From Paenibacillus sp. RC334 (GTDB lineage Bacteria; Bacillota; Bacilli; Paenibacillales; Paenibacillaceae), in contig NZ_CP125370.1 in NCBI RefSeq assembly GCF_030034735.1, positions 434,001 through 498,000 on the forward strand: a DNA stretch of 64,000 nucleotides, read 5' to 3'. Below are positions 49,790 to 58,546 of the stretch, piece by piece. The translations under genes were made by a program, and so were the position numbers. Position 1 is the stretch's first letter. Every line of letters starts with the position of its first letter. The notes under the pieces are model-generated. The model was given only the letters and a program-made list of their open reading frames with translations, did not search any database and was not told where the DNA came from.

Positions 49790-49873
49790 ATGGATACGTT
49801 AACGTGGATCGTGAGTATTGCGGCTTTAGTCGCTTCGATAATTGTCGCGGTTATTGTATTCCGAAATAAATAA
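49790..49873 (+). CDS. 27-residue membrane peptide
   Basis: ATG 49790 after AGGAGGTAATCGT. One transmembrane helix (IVSIAALVASIIVAVIVF) ending in RNK. Strong ribosome site supports expression. Confidence 0.55.
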   Translation: MDTLTWIVSIAALVASIIVAVIVFRNK

Positions 49874-49893
49874 TACGCGGAGGTGCTTACGCA

Positions 49894-49992
49894 ATGAATA
49901 AACGTAAATTCTGCGCAGGACGCTACGCAAATGGCCGCTTGTACGTGCGCATCGCTGGCGGGAAGTGGGCGGAGCTTTCAACGCTAATATAA
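49894..49992 (+). CDS. 32-residue phage peptide
   Basis: ATG 49894 after GGAGGTGCTTACGCA. Basic peptide (NKRKFCAGRYANGRLYVRI). A terminator follows immediately. Confidence 0.5.
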   Translation: MNKRKFCAGRYANGRLYVRIAGGKWAELSTLI

Positions 49993-50000
49993 CGCACTAG

Positions 50001-50023
50001 GCCGGAGCTATTCCGGCTTTTTT
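50001..50023 (+). terminator. intrinsic terminator
   Basis: GCCGGA/TCCGGC around GCTAT, six T, within an outer CGCAC/GTGCG pair. It lies inside the 3' end of the reverse gene 50008-50214. Confidence 0.75.
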
Positions 50024-50214
50024 CGTGCGCTCTCGGCCTTAAATACGTATTCTCCACGCCTAAAATACGTTCCCGCTATCTTTACGCTTTCAGGCGTATA
50101 CTTTTCGATCACACCTCCGTAATCTGCAATTCGTCCGTCCTTTTCGTAAACTGTAACACGTGCTTGTGTGAGTGCTGCGGTGAGTAATTCTACGTCAGTA
50201 ATTAGCGTTTTCAT
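50008..50214 (-). CDS. 68-residue reverse phage protein, unknown
   Basis: Starts MKTLITDVELLTAALTQAR; alpha/beta with GTYFRRGEYVFKAE near the end. No ribosome site lies before the ATG at 50214, which weakens the call. Reversed between two forward blocks. Confidence 0.5.
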   Translation of the reverse strand: MKTLITDVELLTAALTQARVTVYEKDGRIADYGGVIEKYTPESVKIAGTYFRRGEYVFKAESARKKPE

Positions 50215-50370
50215 ACGTGAGTAATTCGACGGATTTGCGTAAATTCCTCGTCTTTTTGTGTTGTATACCTATATTTTTGTTGATTTCATGACTATATATA
50301 TTGAGGAAGTAGAATGTTGCGGGTACACTCCGCACACCCTTACGTTATTCCACGTAAAGGAGCTACGAAT

Positions 50371-51192
50371 ATGGCCGAATTCAAAACGCTAATTGACCCG
50401 GAAACGGGCGAAGTCTACGATAATGTACCGCTGCTCAACGAAGGTGACCGCATTACTACCGCAAAACAACGTGAATCTTACGCAAAAATACAGACAAACG
50501 GACGCGCTCCGGAGTTTACCGTTACAAATATGCATAATATCGACGAAGTAACCGAGAAGGTATCCGATAAGAATTGCGGATACCTTCTTTATTTGCAATG
50601 CTTCGTCAATTATGACGCAATCCTTGAGAATCCGGACAAGACCGCAATGAGCCGCGCGGACATCATGCGTACGCTGAAGCTCGGACGGACAGCGCTACAT
50701 AACTTTCTTCGTGAGATGACCGATCACGACGTCATTTACGAGTGTGGCGACCGTTATCGGCTGAACCCGCGTTACCATTTCCAAGGTAAAACGGACAACC
50801 TCGCGGTAGTCAAAACGTTCGTCGCGAAGGTGAAGGAGCTGTATACGGAGGTTAATGCAAAGGATCTCGGCTTCGTGTACAAATTGCTCCGCTACATACA
50901 CCTCGAAACGAATACGATATGCGCGAATCCTTACGAAAGAGACGTTGAGAATACGTTACCGCTTACGAAAGAGGATATCGCTACGGTTACGGGGGTTTCC
51001 GCTAAATCCGTTTATACGAAGCTGCGTAATCTTAAATTCGGGGATCAGTGCGTATTTGCCGAAGTGTCCTACGGAAAATATCGTTACTACAAGATCAATC
51101 CATTCGTGTTCTACCGGAAGAACGGGAAGCCAGACGCGACGTTGCGGGAGATGTTTTCCATCCGAAATAACTTCGCGAAACGGGCTGCGTAA
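50371..51192 (+). CDS. winged-helix protein, RepL-like replication or transcription factor
   Basis: 273 residues. A central wHTH (MSRADIMRTLKLGRTALHNF, then MTDHDVIYECGDRYRLNPRY) like plasmid RepL-type proteins, and a second HTH-like part (LTKEDIATVTGVSAKSVYTK). ATG 50371 follows AAAGGAGCTACGAAT. Sits alone between the switch and the packaging genes, with an AT-rich leader, so it may drive late expression or plasmid-like replication. Confidence 0.6.
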   Translation: MAEFKTLIDPETGEVYDNVPLLNEGDRITTAKQRESYAKIQTNGRAPEFTVTNMHNIDEVTEKVSDKNCGYLLYLQCFVNYDAILENPDKTAMSRADIMRTLKLGRTALHNFLREMTDHDVIYECGDRYRLNPRYHFQGKTDNLAVVKTFVAKVKELYTEVNAKDLGFVYKLLRYIHLETNTICANPYERDVENTLPLTKEDIATVTGVSAKSVYTKLRNLKFGDQCVFAEVSYGKYRYYKINPFVFYRKNGKPDATLREMFSIRNNFAKRAA

Positions 51193-51502
51193 TTCCTCAT
51201 CGGTAAAAACGCGAACAAAAACGGTCTTTCATCGGTAAAAACGCGAACACTAAAAAAGCGGCTTCCGCCTTAGAGCGGCGCGGGTTTCAGCGTTTTAGGG
51301 GGTCAAATTTATTCTTAGTCTTTGATACCGGACTTCGTCCGACACTGCGGAACTTCGTTCCTTGTGTATCACGCAGAAAAGTATATTGATAAATAATCTC
51401 TATACGCGTTCGGAGCCGATAGGCGACGGCAAGGAGCGAAGCGACGCGCAGTATCTTTTATAAACGGTAAGCGAACGTACAGTGAGCGGAAGGAGGGCGT
51501 AC
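51193..51502 (+). other. 310-bp gap with direct repeats
   Basis: Holds a 21-bp direct repeat beginning TCATCGGTAAAAACGCGAAC at 51197-51217 and 51229-51249 (32-bp period), an inverted repeat CGGACTTCGTCCG near 51333, and GGAGCGAAGCGACGC near 51432, similar to a stretch near 13342. No gene was seen. Confidence 0.45.
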
Positions 51503-51718
51503 ATGGTTACGTTATTAATCGTTTGGTTATGCGTTCATACTGCGTTAGTTTTAGCGGGGTTACTTATGCTTACGTACGTAGAAATACGGAGTGATTCGAA
51601 GACTGACGCAATAGAGCTCGCAAAGGCAGCCGCGTTTATAATCGCACTTCCTGCGTTATTCTGGTTTATATACGTATTACTGCGCTTCAATCGCGGGGGA
51701 TTAGGCGGATGGATTTAA
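51503..51718 (+). CDS. 71-residue two-pass membrane protein
   Basis: ATG 51503 follows AAGGAGGGCGTAC. Helices VTLLIVWLCVHTALVLAGLL and AAAFIIALPALFWFIYVLL. Located just before terS. Unknown; a holin is not excluded but position is unusual. Confidence 0.55.
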   Translation: MVTLLIVWLCVHTALVLAGLLMLTYVEIRSDSKTDAIELAKAAAFIIALPALFWFIYVLLRFNRGGLGGWI

Positions 51719-51739
51719 GCGTTAGATTTACGTGAAATT

Positions 51740-51785
51740 AACCGTCTTACTCTACGCCTTGCCTGAGCGTAGGAGAGGCGGTTCT
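51740..51785 (+). terminator. hairpin before terS
   Basis: AACCG...CTCTACGC pairs with GCGTAG.GAGAGGCGGTT (bulged), followed by CTTTG. The T-run is weak. The same area holds GATTTACGTGAAATTA, an inverted near-copy of a repeat before terL. Confidence 0.4.
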
Positions 51786-51828
51786 TTGCGTTATTTACAC
51801 GTTAAAAACACGGAGGGAGGGCGTAAGT

Positions 51829-52230
51829 ATGGCGAAGAAAATAACGGCTGAGCAGTACGTAGCTATCGAGTGGTTATCTATTCCGAATAAGGGTGGTAAG
51901 ACATTCGAAGAGATCGCAGCTATCTGCGGAGTTACTGCGCGTACGTTGGAGAACTGGCGTAAGACACCGACATTTGATGCGGAGCTAAAGCGTGCGATCA
52001 TCCGTAACAATAGCGCTAAGCTACCGGAAGTAGTCGAATCTATGGCGGAATGGGCTATCCGTGAGGGTAACGCAGCAGCCGCTAAACTCGTGCTTCAAAT
52101 TAACGGGATGTTGACGGATAAGGTCGAGGTTGAAACGAAGGATGCGAATGCTACGGATGTAGAAGCGCTGAGGGCACGGATTGAGGCGTTTAAGGTGCGT
52201 AAGGGGAACGATTCCGAAGATACGGAATAG
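51829..52230 (+). CDS. terS: terminase small subunit
   Basis: 133 residues. N-terminal HTH (KTFEEIAAICGVTARTLENW) and a helical oligomerisation region (VESMAEWAIREGNAAAAKLV), as in phBC6A51-type small subunits that recognise the packaging site. ATG follows GGAGGGAGGGCGTAAGT. Ends acidic (KGNDSEDTE). Confidence 0.8.
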   Translation: MAKKITAEQYVAIEWLSIPNKGGKTFEEIAAICGVTARTLENWRKTPTFDAELKRAIIRNNSAKLPEVVESMAEWAIREGNAAAAKLVLQINGMLTDKVEVETKDANATDVEALRARIEAFKVRKGNDSEDTE

Positions 52231-52835
52231 GCGCGTATATATAAGAAGCGATTTATGCGCGGTGCCTTCGGATACTTTCGGATCGGGTGCGTTTTGCCTA
52301 CACGAAGCTCCCGACGCACGCCCTCCCCGAAACTTTCCGAATTCACCCGTACGCTTCACCGTAACACCGCGTTACACTACGAATATATCACCGTATCTCG
52401 GACGTTCGTTCGTTGAATAAGCGGTGCATAAACGCGATAGGGGATACGGGAAATACACGTATAATCTTCCAGTATGTAACGGGGCTAATCCGCATAGCAA
52501 CGCGGGTTATCCGTATTATGCGCTGGAAATGTATATGCAATGTATAACGCGGATTTATGCAACGAGATTGAACGCAGTAACGGCGCGGGTTCCGAGCGCA
52601 GACATTTACACATAACGCGTATTTTGTGAACATGTACGTGCATACTCGGTGTATATCGGAGTCTTTACGATTAGAGAACGAAGAAGGGGAACGGCGCAGA
52701 AATTGCGGTGATTTAACGCTGTGTTACGGTGAAGAAACGACGTACCCCCAAGCGCCCCCTCGCGCGGCCCGGAATCTGGTGCGCAAATAATCCACGTATC
52801 AAAATTAACTTTTGACTTTTACGGAGGTGCAACGT
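52231..52835 (+). other. 600-bp gap between terS and terL with inverted repeat, candidate pac/cos
   Basis: No convincing gene. A 21-bp inverted repeat with one mismatch lies at 52354-52374 and 52714-52734 (arm core GTGTTACGGTGAAG). Several purine and GC runs (AAGCGCCCCCTCGCGCGGCC) are present. Position between terminase genes suggests a packaging site. Confidence 0.45.
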
Positions 52836-53078
52836 ATGGATTGGTTCGAGCTTAGAGGTATGTCACCGCAAGATCGCGCTAAATTGTTCGCTGAACACTT
52901 CGAAAGTTTGGCGGAGGTGCTTACGCTACATCCGAAATCCTACGTTACTTACGATCAAGACTGGCAGGTGTATTACGCGAGAGTCGGCAAGTCGGAGCCG
53001 TTTCATTTTGCCTACGGATATGCGGCAGACCCCAATGACGCGCTTATGTTCGCAGCACTTGCCTATAAATTGACGTGA
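52836..53078 (+). CDS. 80-residue phage protein, unknown
   Basis: ATG 52836 follows ACGGAGGTGCAACGT. Alpha/beta (GMSPQDRAKLFAEHFESLAE then SYVTYDQDWQVYYARVG). Lies between the terminase genes. Confidence 0.6.
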   Translation: MDWFELRGMSPQDRAKLFAEHFESLAEVLTLHPKSYVTYDQDWQVYYARVGKSEPFHFAYGYAADPNDALMFAALAYKLT

Positions 53079-53157
53079 AATTAGCGTTTAAACACGTTGA
53101 CCCTAACGAGACTATTCGGAAAATACGAAACGGGCTAATTTCACGCTAAATCTACGT
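53074..53157 (+). repeat. repeat cluster before terL
   Basis: CGTGAAATTAGC (53074-53085) and GCTAATTTCACG (53134-53145) form a perfect 12-bp inverted repeat. TCACGCTAAATCTACGT (53141-53157) recurs exactly at 53558-53574 inside terL, and CGTGAAATTAGCG recurs at 53481. Confidence 0.6.
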
Positions 53158-53183
53158 CAAAACTAAGGGAGGAGGCGGTATCT

Positions 53184-54953
53184 ATCGCTTGGGTTAACGG
53201 AAAATGGATCGGTCGGGAAGAACGGGAAGCGCAAATAGACGAACTGGCCGATCTAATTGACGCACTTGATGGCGTAGATATCGCCGCCTTAAGTGCCGAG
53301 GATCAAAGCGAGATAGAGACGCAGCTTTCGGAGTACGAGCGGTTAAGCGTAATCAACGAAGCTGAAACGGACTTGATTGCGTTCGCTCTCGAATACTTCT
53401 CGGAAGCTAAAAATCCGGGCAACGCGGGTAATTGGGACGGATTCGACATAACAGACGTAGACGATGCGCCTGATTTTCACCGTGAAATTAGCGTGATAAT
53501 GGACGATGTATCTAACGTTAATACCAACGATAAGGTCGCAGTCGCTGCGCCCCGTTCTCACGCTAAATCTACGTATCTTTCCAAGGCGTTTCCCCTACGC
53601 GAAATAGTGTACCGGAAACGTAAGTACGAAATTATCATATCGGAGACGCCGGCAGTATCGAGCGGTAACCTGGACTGGATATCAATGCAGCTCAAGCATA
53701 ACGAGAAGCTGCGGAGGGACTTTGGTCCTTTATTGTCTCCGAAACAACAGGAGAACCCGAAGGATAATTCCTCGGAGTTTATCGCGTGGGAGCCGACAGA
53801 CAACGGCGTACCGAAAATGCTAACGAAGGTTGAAGCGGCATCGACCGGCCAGGCGCTTCGTGGACGTAACTGGAACGGTGTCCGTCCGGATTTGATCGTA
53901 TGTGACGACTTGGAGGACATCAAGTCTAACGCGGCCACTCCGGAACTACGCCAGAAGATGCGTGACTGGTTCGCACAGACTGTCGTTCCGCTCGGTGACC
54001 CGAAAGGTAAGCGTACAGCCTTCGTATACATGGGAACAACGGTCCATCACGAGGCGCTACTCGTAAACGTACTGTACAAGCGGTCAGACTTTAAGTCACG
54101 AGTCTATCGCGCGGTTATCGAATGGCCTGAGCGTATGGATTTATGGGAAGCGTGTCGCCTCGTTTATACCGACCGAGATAATCCGAATCGAGCTGCGGAC
54201 GCAAGGGCGCTGTACAAGATGAATCACGAGGAAATGGATCGCGGAGCTACCGTGCTGTGGCCGGAAGCGCAGCCATTGTGGAAGTTGATGACGTGGAAAT
54301 GGGATAACGGGACAAAGGCGTTCAACACGGAGTATATGAACAATCCGGTCGATTCGGAGTCGATGATTTTCAATCCGGAAACATTCACGTATTGGGACGG
54401 AAAACTTGACGAAGTATTTTCGCAATATCCGCGTCCGGTTTCCGAGTACGACGTCTATCTCGGAATCGACTTCGCAATGGGCAAAACACGGGGCGACTAC
54501 TCTGCGGTTGTTACGATTGCACGGCACAAACAGAGCGGTACGAAGTACGTGATTGATGCGTATGGGGAACGCGTTAAGCCAGACGAGTTTATGCGCGTGA
54601 TAGTCGAGAAGACGCTGAAATACCAGCCGACAGCAATCGCGGCGGAAGCGCAGGCTGCGCAGGAGTTTTTCGTCCAGAAGCTAAAGGAAGCGTTAAGGAC
54701 TGCGGGCTATCCCGCTCAGACCCGCGTTAAGGAAATACATCAACGGTCCCGTAAGGACCTCCGTATAGAAGCGCTGCTCCCGGATATCGAGAGCGGCGCT
54801 ATTCAGTTTTCGCGGAAACATTCGTTATTACTGGAGCAATTCGAGTTGTACGGGTCCGGTAGCCACGATGACTTACCGGATGCGCTCGAAATGGCCGTAA
54901 GTATTGCGAAGACGGGGCGGAAGAAGCTCCGGAATAAGCCGAAATGGATGTAA
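53184..54953 (+). CDS. terL: terminase large subunit, apparent ATC start
   Basis: 589 residues from ATC 53184. ATPase: APRSHAKSTYLSKAF (Walker A type) and DLIVCDDLEDI (Walker B). Nuclease: YLGIDFAMGKTRGDYSA and GSHDDLPDALEMAV (RNase H-like acidic residues). Powers DNA packaging into the prohead. GGAGG (53171-53175) is 8 nt before ATC, and the encoded N-terminus (AWVNGKWIGREEREAQID) is coding-like; the first canonical in-frame start is about 60 residues inside. In-frame stop at 53136. Confidence 0.88.
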   Translation: MAWVNGKWIGREEREAQIDELADLIDALDGVDIAALSAEDQSEIETQLSEYERLSVINEAETDLIAFALEYFSEAKNPGNAGNWDGFDITDVDDAPDFHREISVIMDDVSNVNTNDKVAVAAPRSHAKSTYLSKAFPLREIVYRKRKYEIIISETPAVSSGNLDWISMQLKHNEKLRRDFGPLLSPKQQENPKDNSSEFIAWEPTDNGVPKMLTKVEAASTGQALRGRNWNGVRPDLIVCDDLEDIKSNAATPELRQKMRDWFAQTVVPLGDPKGKRTAFVYMGTTVHHEALLVNVLYKRSDFKSRVYRAVIEWPERMDLWEACRLVYTDRDNPNRAADARALYKMNHEEMDRGATVLWPEAQPLWKLMTWKWDNGTKAFNTEYMNNPVDSESMIFNPETFTYWDGKLDEVFSQYPRPVSEYDVYLGIDFAMGKTRGDYSAVVTIARHKQSGTKYVIDAYGERVKPDEFMRVIVEKTLKYQPTAIAAEAQAAQEFFVQKLKEALRTAGYPAQTRVKEIHQRSRKDLRIEALLPDIESGAIQFSRKHSLLLEQFELYGSGSHDDLPDALEMAVSIAKTGRKKLRNKPKWM

Positions 54954-54954
54954 C

Positions 54955-55275
54955 CTAATTTATTTTTGAAATAATTATATTCTCGATAGCTGACTTAACC
55001 TCAGTGCCTTGGTTCTCTTTAAGGTTGTGCATAACCTCATCAGTGAATACAGCAAAGGAGCGACCTTGATATTGTACGAACCAAGTGGTATCGGTACCTA
55101 ATGCTGGTGGTGTGACGCTAAAATCCGCGTTTTGGTTTGCAGCCTCCTCTCGCAATTCTTGAAAAGCACTTCTGATTTCACTTAAAAGGTGTTTCCTGTC
55201 TTCAATCGCTTGTTTTCTGTCTTGATCACTTTCAATTTCTTCTATTTTGCTGTCCAGTCTATCAAAGAAGCTCAA
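54955..55275 (-). CDS. reverse-strand accessory protein, unknown
   Basis: 106 residues from TTG 55275, after GAGGAGGGATATTTT. Helical N-terminus (SKIEEIESDQDRKQAIEDRK) and beta C-terminus (TTWFVQYQGRSFAVFTDEV). AT-rich, reversed between terL and portal, with a minus-strand TATAAT about 30 bp upstream (55304-55309): a probable moron with its own promoter. Confidence 0.6.
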   Translation of the reverse strand: MSFFDRLDSKIEEIESDQDRKQAIEDRKHLLSEIRSAFQELREEAANQNADFSVTPPALGTDTTWFVQYQGRSFAVFTDEVMHNLKENQGTEVKSAIENIIISKIN

Positions 55276-55328
55276 AAATATCCCTCCTCTATATCATAGG
55301 GAAATTATACCACGAAAGGAGGATCTTT

Positions 55329-56924
55329 GTGACGGAGTTTTATGACGCAAGAGAAACGAAACTATTTTATACCGGAGCTCAATATCCGCCGGTTTATGAG
55401 ATTCCTCGCTTGGCGAAGTATGATCGCGGACGGGCTATTTACCAAGGGCGCCACGTTGAGATATACGATCGCGCCTCCGGACTCCTAAAAGATACGCCGT
55501 TTGCGCCGCAGCTCAAAACGTTATTTATCGCGGTCAACCTTATGGACGTATTACTGACGAAGCCCGCGGATTTGATGGTCGGTGAGGCGCCCACGTTTGA
55601 GACCGGAGATGATCCGGAATCCCCCGAACAAACAGCGCTAAGTCGTATCGTTGAAGAGAACGACCTAACGCAGATGATCCACGAGATCGTAATCGGAGCA
55701 GGCTTTCGGGGCGATTCGTTTCTCAAGACGTACTACGGACAACGTGCGGACGTATCTGAGACGCTGCAACTCGGTTTGGATGCGCCGGACGCACCGCTGG
55801 AGCCGATTATTGAGCCCGTAGACGCTTCAATTGTATTTCCGGAGCTGTCCCGCGGCTCTAAGAAGCGATTTAAGGCGGTAAATATCGCATGGGTAGAGTG
55901 GGAGATAGAGAATAGCAGCCGAATTATGTCGTTCTTATCCGGAATCCCGACTACAGAGACGCCGTACCTAAACGTGGAGCGTCATATACCGGGCTATATC
56001 GTGTACGAAAGGTATGAGCTTACGGAACGGGGCGTCGATGACCGATGGGGAGCGCCTATTCCAACGTATAACATCGGAGAGTCAGTTCCGACGGGACGGG
56101 AGCAGGACGTTGTGCCGACAGGCATGCCGGAATTGCTTGTCGAGCATGTCCCGTATAAGACGACAGACGCAGATTGGCGCGGGGAAAGCGGTACGGAAAA
56201 GCTGGAGAGCGTTCTGGCTGCGATTAACGACCGATTAGTACAGATTGACTATATCCTGTGGAAGCACAGCGACCCAACCGCGTATGGACCCGATTTTCAG
56301 GAGGACGACGACGCGACAGTACGCAGCGGCGGGCGCTATATTCCCGTAACCAAGGACGACGCAACACCTGGTTATATGACGTGGAATTCTCAACTGGAGG
56401 GCGCGTTTAAAGAGCTCGATATTCTTCTTGGCCTTGTTTACCAAATCAGCGAGACGCCGCAATGGCTGTTTGGGACGACGCTTGCCTCTGATAAAGGCGG
56501 AACAGGAACATCACATACGGACGCTGGCGCGATTAAAGCCCGGTTTATGCCGATCTTGTCCAAGGTAAAGCGCATTAGAGCGCATGTTGATCGGGGCCTA
56601 CGTAATGCGTTGTGGAAGGCGATGAAACTGGAGAACCACGCCAACGACGGCGTCGACGATTTCACAGCGTACGAAGCAGTGTACCCTACGATTACCTGGC
56701 GCGATGGGATTCCGCGTGACGAGAAAGAAGCGGCAGAGGTCGCTAACCTGCGCACTGGTGGTAAACCTACATGGTCGGTTACTGACGCAATCAAAGATTT
56801 AGACGGCGTAGATGACTCGCAGGCAGCCGAGCTTGTCCGTCGAATTGACGAAGACGAGCAGCGCGTTTCGGGCACTGTTGACGCTTCTATTTTTAATCAC
56901 GACGACCCAGGTGGTGACGCCTAA
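55329..56924 (+). CDS. portal protein (SPP1 gp6-like)
   Basis: 531 residues, usual portal length. Patterns include LKTLFIAVNLMDVLLTKPAD, GAGFRGDSFLKTYYG, and the tail-crown region FKELDILLGLVYQISETPQW. Forms the dodecameric DNA entry ring. GTG 55329 follows AAAGGAGGATCTTT. Ends ATGG-coupled to the next gene. Confidence 0.85.
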   Translation: MTEFYDARETKLFYTGAQYPPVYEIPRLAKYDRGRAIYQGRHVEIYDRASGLLKDTPFAPQLKTLFIAVNLMDVLLTKPADLMVGEAPTFETGDDPESPEQTALSRIVEENDLTQMIHEIVIGAGFRGDSFLKTYYGQRADVSETLQLGLDAPDAPLEPIIEPVDASIVFPELSRGSKKRFKAVNIAWVEWEIENSSRIMSFLSGIPTTETPYLNVERHIPGYIVYERYELTERGVDDRWGAPIPTYNIGESVPTGREQDVVPTGMPELLVEHVPYKTTDADWRGESGTEKLESVLAAINDRLVQIDYILWKHSDPTAYGPDFQEDDDATVRSGGRYIPVTKDDATPGYMTWNSQLEGAFKELDILLGLVYQISETPQWLFGTTLASDKGGTGTSHTDAGAIKARFMPILSKVKRIRAHVDRGLRNALWKAMKLENHANDGVDDFTAYEAVYPTITWRDGIPRDEKEAAEVANLRTGGKPTWSVTDAIKDLDGVDDSQAAELVRRIDEDEQRVSGTVDASIFNHDDPGGDA

Positions 56925-57739
56925 TGGACGATCCGAATTACGATGGCCCCGTGTCTAAACTACTCGGGGCTTTTCGGCGTGCTCGTTCGGCTATTGGTTC
57001 CGCCGTCAGTCGCTTATTTACGCGGGGAGCTAACCGCAAGACAGCGGATGCAGCCGCGAAGGAAGCTTCAGAAGCTCTCGCGAAACTGAACGCGGAATCT
57101 AAGGAATGGGTGAAGGACAATCTTACGAAAGCCGCGCAGGATGGCGTAAAGCGCGCATTAATTGATCTTGGCGCTGCTAAAACGCTACTTGAAGCTGCGG
57201 AAAAAGCGAAGCTGAACCGAGCTAATCGCGATATGTTGGCGGCTGCAATACTAGACACGCACGCGGATGTGCTCGCCGTAACTGCGAATATGGATCGCAA
57301 AACGAAAGCGGCTATACGCCAGGCTCTTGCGGAGTCGCTTCGCGCGAATCTATCGCAAGGAATAAACGGAAACACGACGCTTCAGCATGACGTGCTCGAT
57401 CGAATGCGTAAGGTACTCGGCGATGCGGTCGATACCGGGATCATTGACGCAAAAGGTCGCCGCTGGAAACCGGAAGCCTATGTCGATATGCTTGTCCGTA
57501 CGAAAATGGCGGAAACACAGCGCCAAGCTACGATAAACGAAGCGCTTGGCCGCGGTGTTTATTATGCGCAGATATCAAGCCACGGAGCAAAAGACGCGTG
57601 CCGTAATTGGGAGGGGCGGATTATAAAGCTAACGCCGGACGCCCCCGGTGATTACCCGTATTACGGTGACCTACCTCGGCGTGAGATATTTCATCCACGT
57701 TGCCGACACGTCTTAATGCCCGTACGAAATCCGAAATAA
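56924..57739 (+). CDS. phage head morphogenesis protein (SPP1 gp7-like)
   Basis: 271 residues. C-terminal domain YAQISSHGAKDACRNWEGRI ... IFHPRCRHVLMPVR is the SPP1 gp7 minor head signature; the rest is helical. Overlaps the portal stop (TAATG). Likely ejected or shell-associated. Confidence 0.85.
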   Translation: MDDPNYDGPVSKLLGAFRRARSAIGSAVSRLFTRGANRKTADAAAKEASEALAKLNAESKEWVKDNLTKAAQDGVKRALIDLGAAKTLLEAAEKAKLNRANRDMLAAAILDTHADVLAVTANMDRKTKAAIRQALAESLRANLSQGINGNTTLQHDVLDRMRKVLGDAVDTGIIDAKGRRWKPEAYVDMLVRTKMAETQRQATINEALGRGVYYAQISSHGAKDACRNWEGRIIKLTPDAPGDYPYYGDLPRREIFHPRCRHVLMPVRNPK

Positions 57740-57811
57740 TAACGGACCTACGATACGTCCTAAAACTGACGGATACTATGCGCTACGCGGCGCTTAAACG
57801 CGGGGAGACAT

Positions 57812-58489
57812 ATGAGTAAAACAATCAACGTTAAGTATCCGCTAAATCTACAACTGTTTGCGGAGGGTGATCCAGACCCAACGCCGGACCCGCCAGCCGA
57901 TCCGACGCCTTCGAAGACCTTTACGCAGGAGGAGCTCGACCAGCTAATTGCGGATCGTATCGCCCGTGAACGTAAGAAGTACGCAGATTACGACGCGCTT
58001 AAAACGAAATTGACCGAGTTAGAGCTTGCTGATGAAGAACGGCAGAAGGCGGAAATGACCGAAACTGAACGCCTTGAGGCGGAAAAAGCCGAAGCACTGA
58101 GGGCTGCGGAGACTGCGAGGGCTGAGCGTGACCAAGCGCTAACAGCCGCTAATCAACGCCTCATTAAGGCTGAATTTCGCACGTTGGCGCGTGAGTTAAA
58201 CGTTAGACCAGACGCGATTGACGACGCGTATGTACTGGCGGATTTGAGCACTGCGTCCGTTGGGGATGACGGAAGTATCAACGGTGTCAAGGACGTAGTA
58301 AATGCGTTAATCGCGAGTAAACCGTTTCTGGTTGAGCAGCCGAAAAAAGAACCGTTGCCAATCGGAGGCCCTTCCGGTGGAAATCCGTATGACAAGGAAA
58401 CACGTACACTTGAGCAGCAACTTGCGGAGGCAAAACGAATCAGAGACTTCGCAAAGGTCGTCGAGCTATCCAATAAACTTACGCGCTAA
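57812..58489 (+). CDS. scaffolding protein (DUF4355-like)
   Basis: 225 residues. Starts with PLNLQLFAEGDPDPTPDPPA, typical of phage scaffolds, then a long charged coiled coil and a C-terminal helix (EQQLAEAKRIRDFAKVVELS). Guides prohead assembly. ATG near 57812 follows CGGGGAGACAT. Confidence 0.85.
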   Translation: MSKTINVKYPLNLQLFAEGDPDPTPDPPADPTPSKTFTQEELDQLIADRIARERKKYADYDALKTKLTELELADEERQKAEMTETERLEAEKAEALRAAETARAERDQALTAANQRLIKAEFRTLARELNVRPDAIDDAYVLADLSTASVGDDGSINGVKDVVNALIASKPFLVEQPKKEPLPIGGPSGGNPYDKETRTLEQQLAEAKRIRDFAKVVELSNKLTR

Positions 58490-58490
58490 A

Positions 58491-58514
58491 GCTTCGGAAA
58501 ATCCGAGGCTTTTT
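58491..58514 (+). terminator. intrinsic terminator/attenuator before the capsid gene
   Basis: GCTTCGGA pairs with TCCGAGGC around AAA, five T. Confidence 0.7.
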
Positions 58515-58546
58515 ATTTTGCCCAAATATAAGGAGGAAGTTTATAC

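Noticed and set aside
52388..52633. 81-codon reverse frame in the terS-terL gap
   Set aside because: No ribosome site, unusual Cys/Arg-rich content, and overlap with repeats; noncoding is more likely.
53373..54953. TTG start at 53373 for terL
   Set aside because: No ribosome site, and 63 upstream codons are coding-like after a perfect GGAGGAGG; ATC 53184 fits better.
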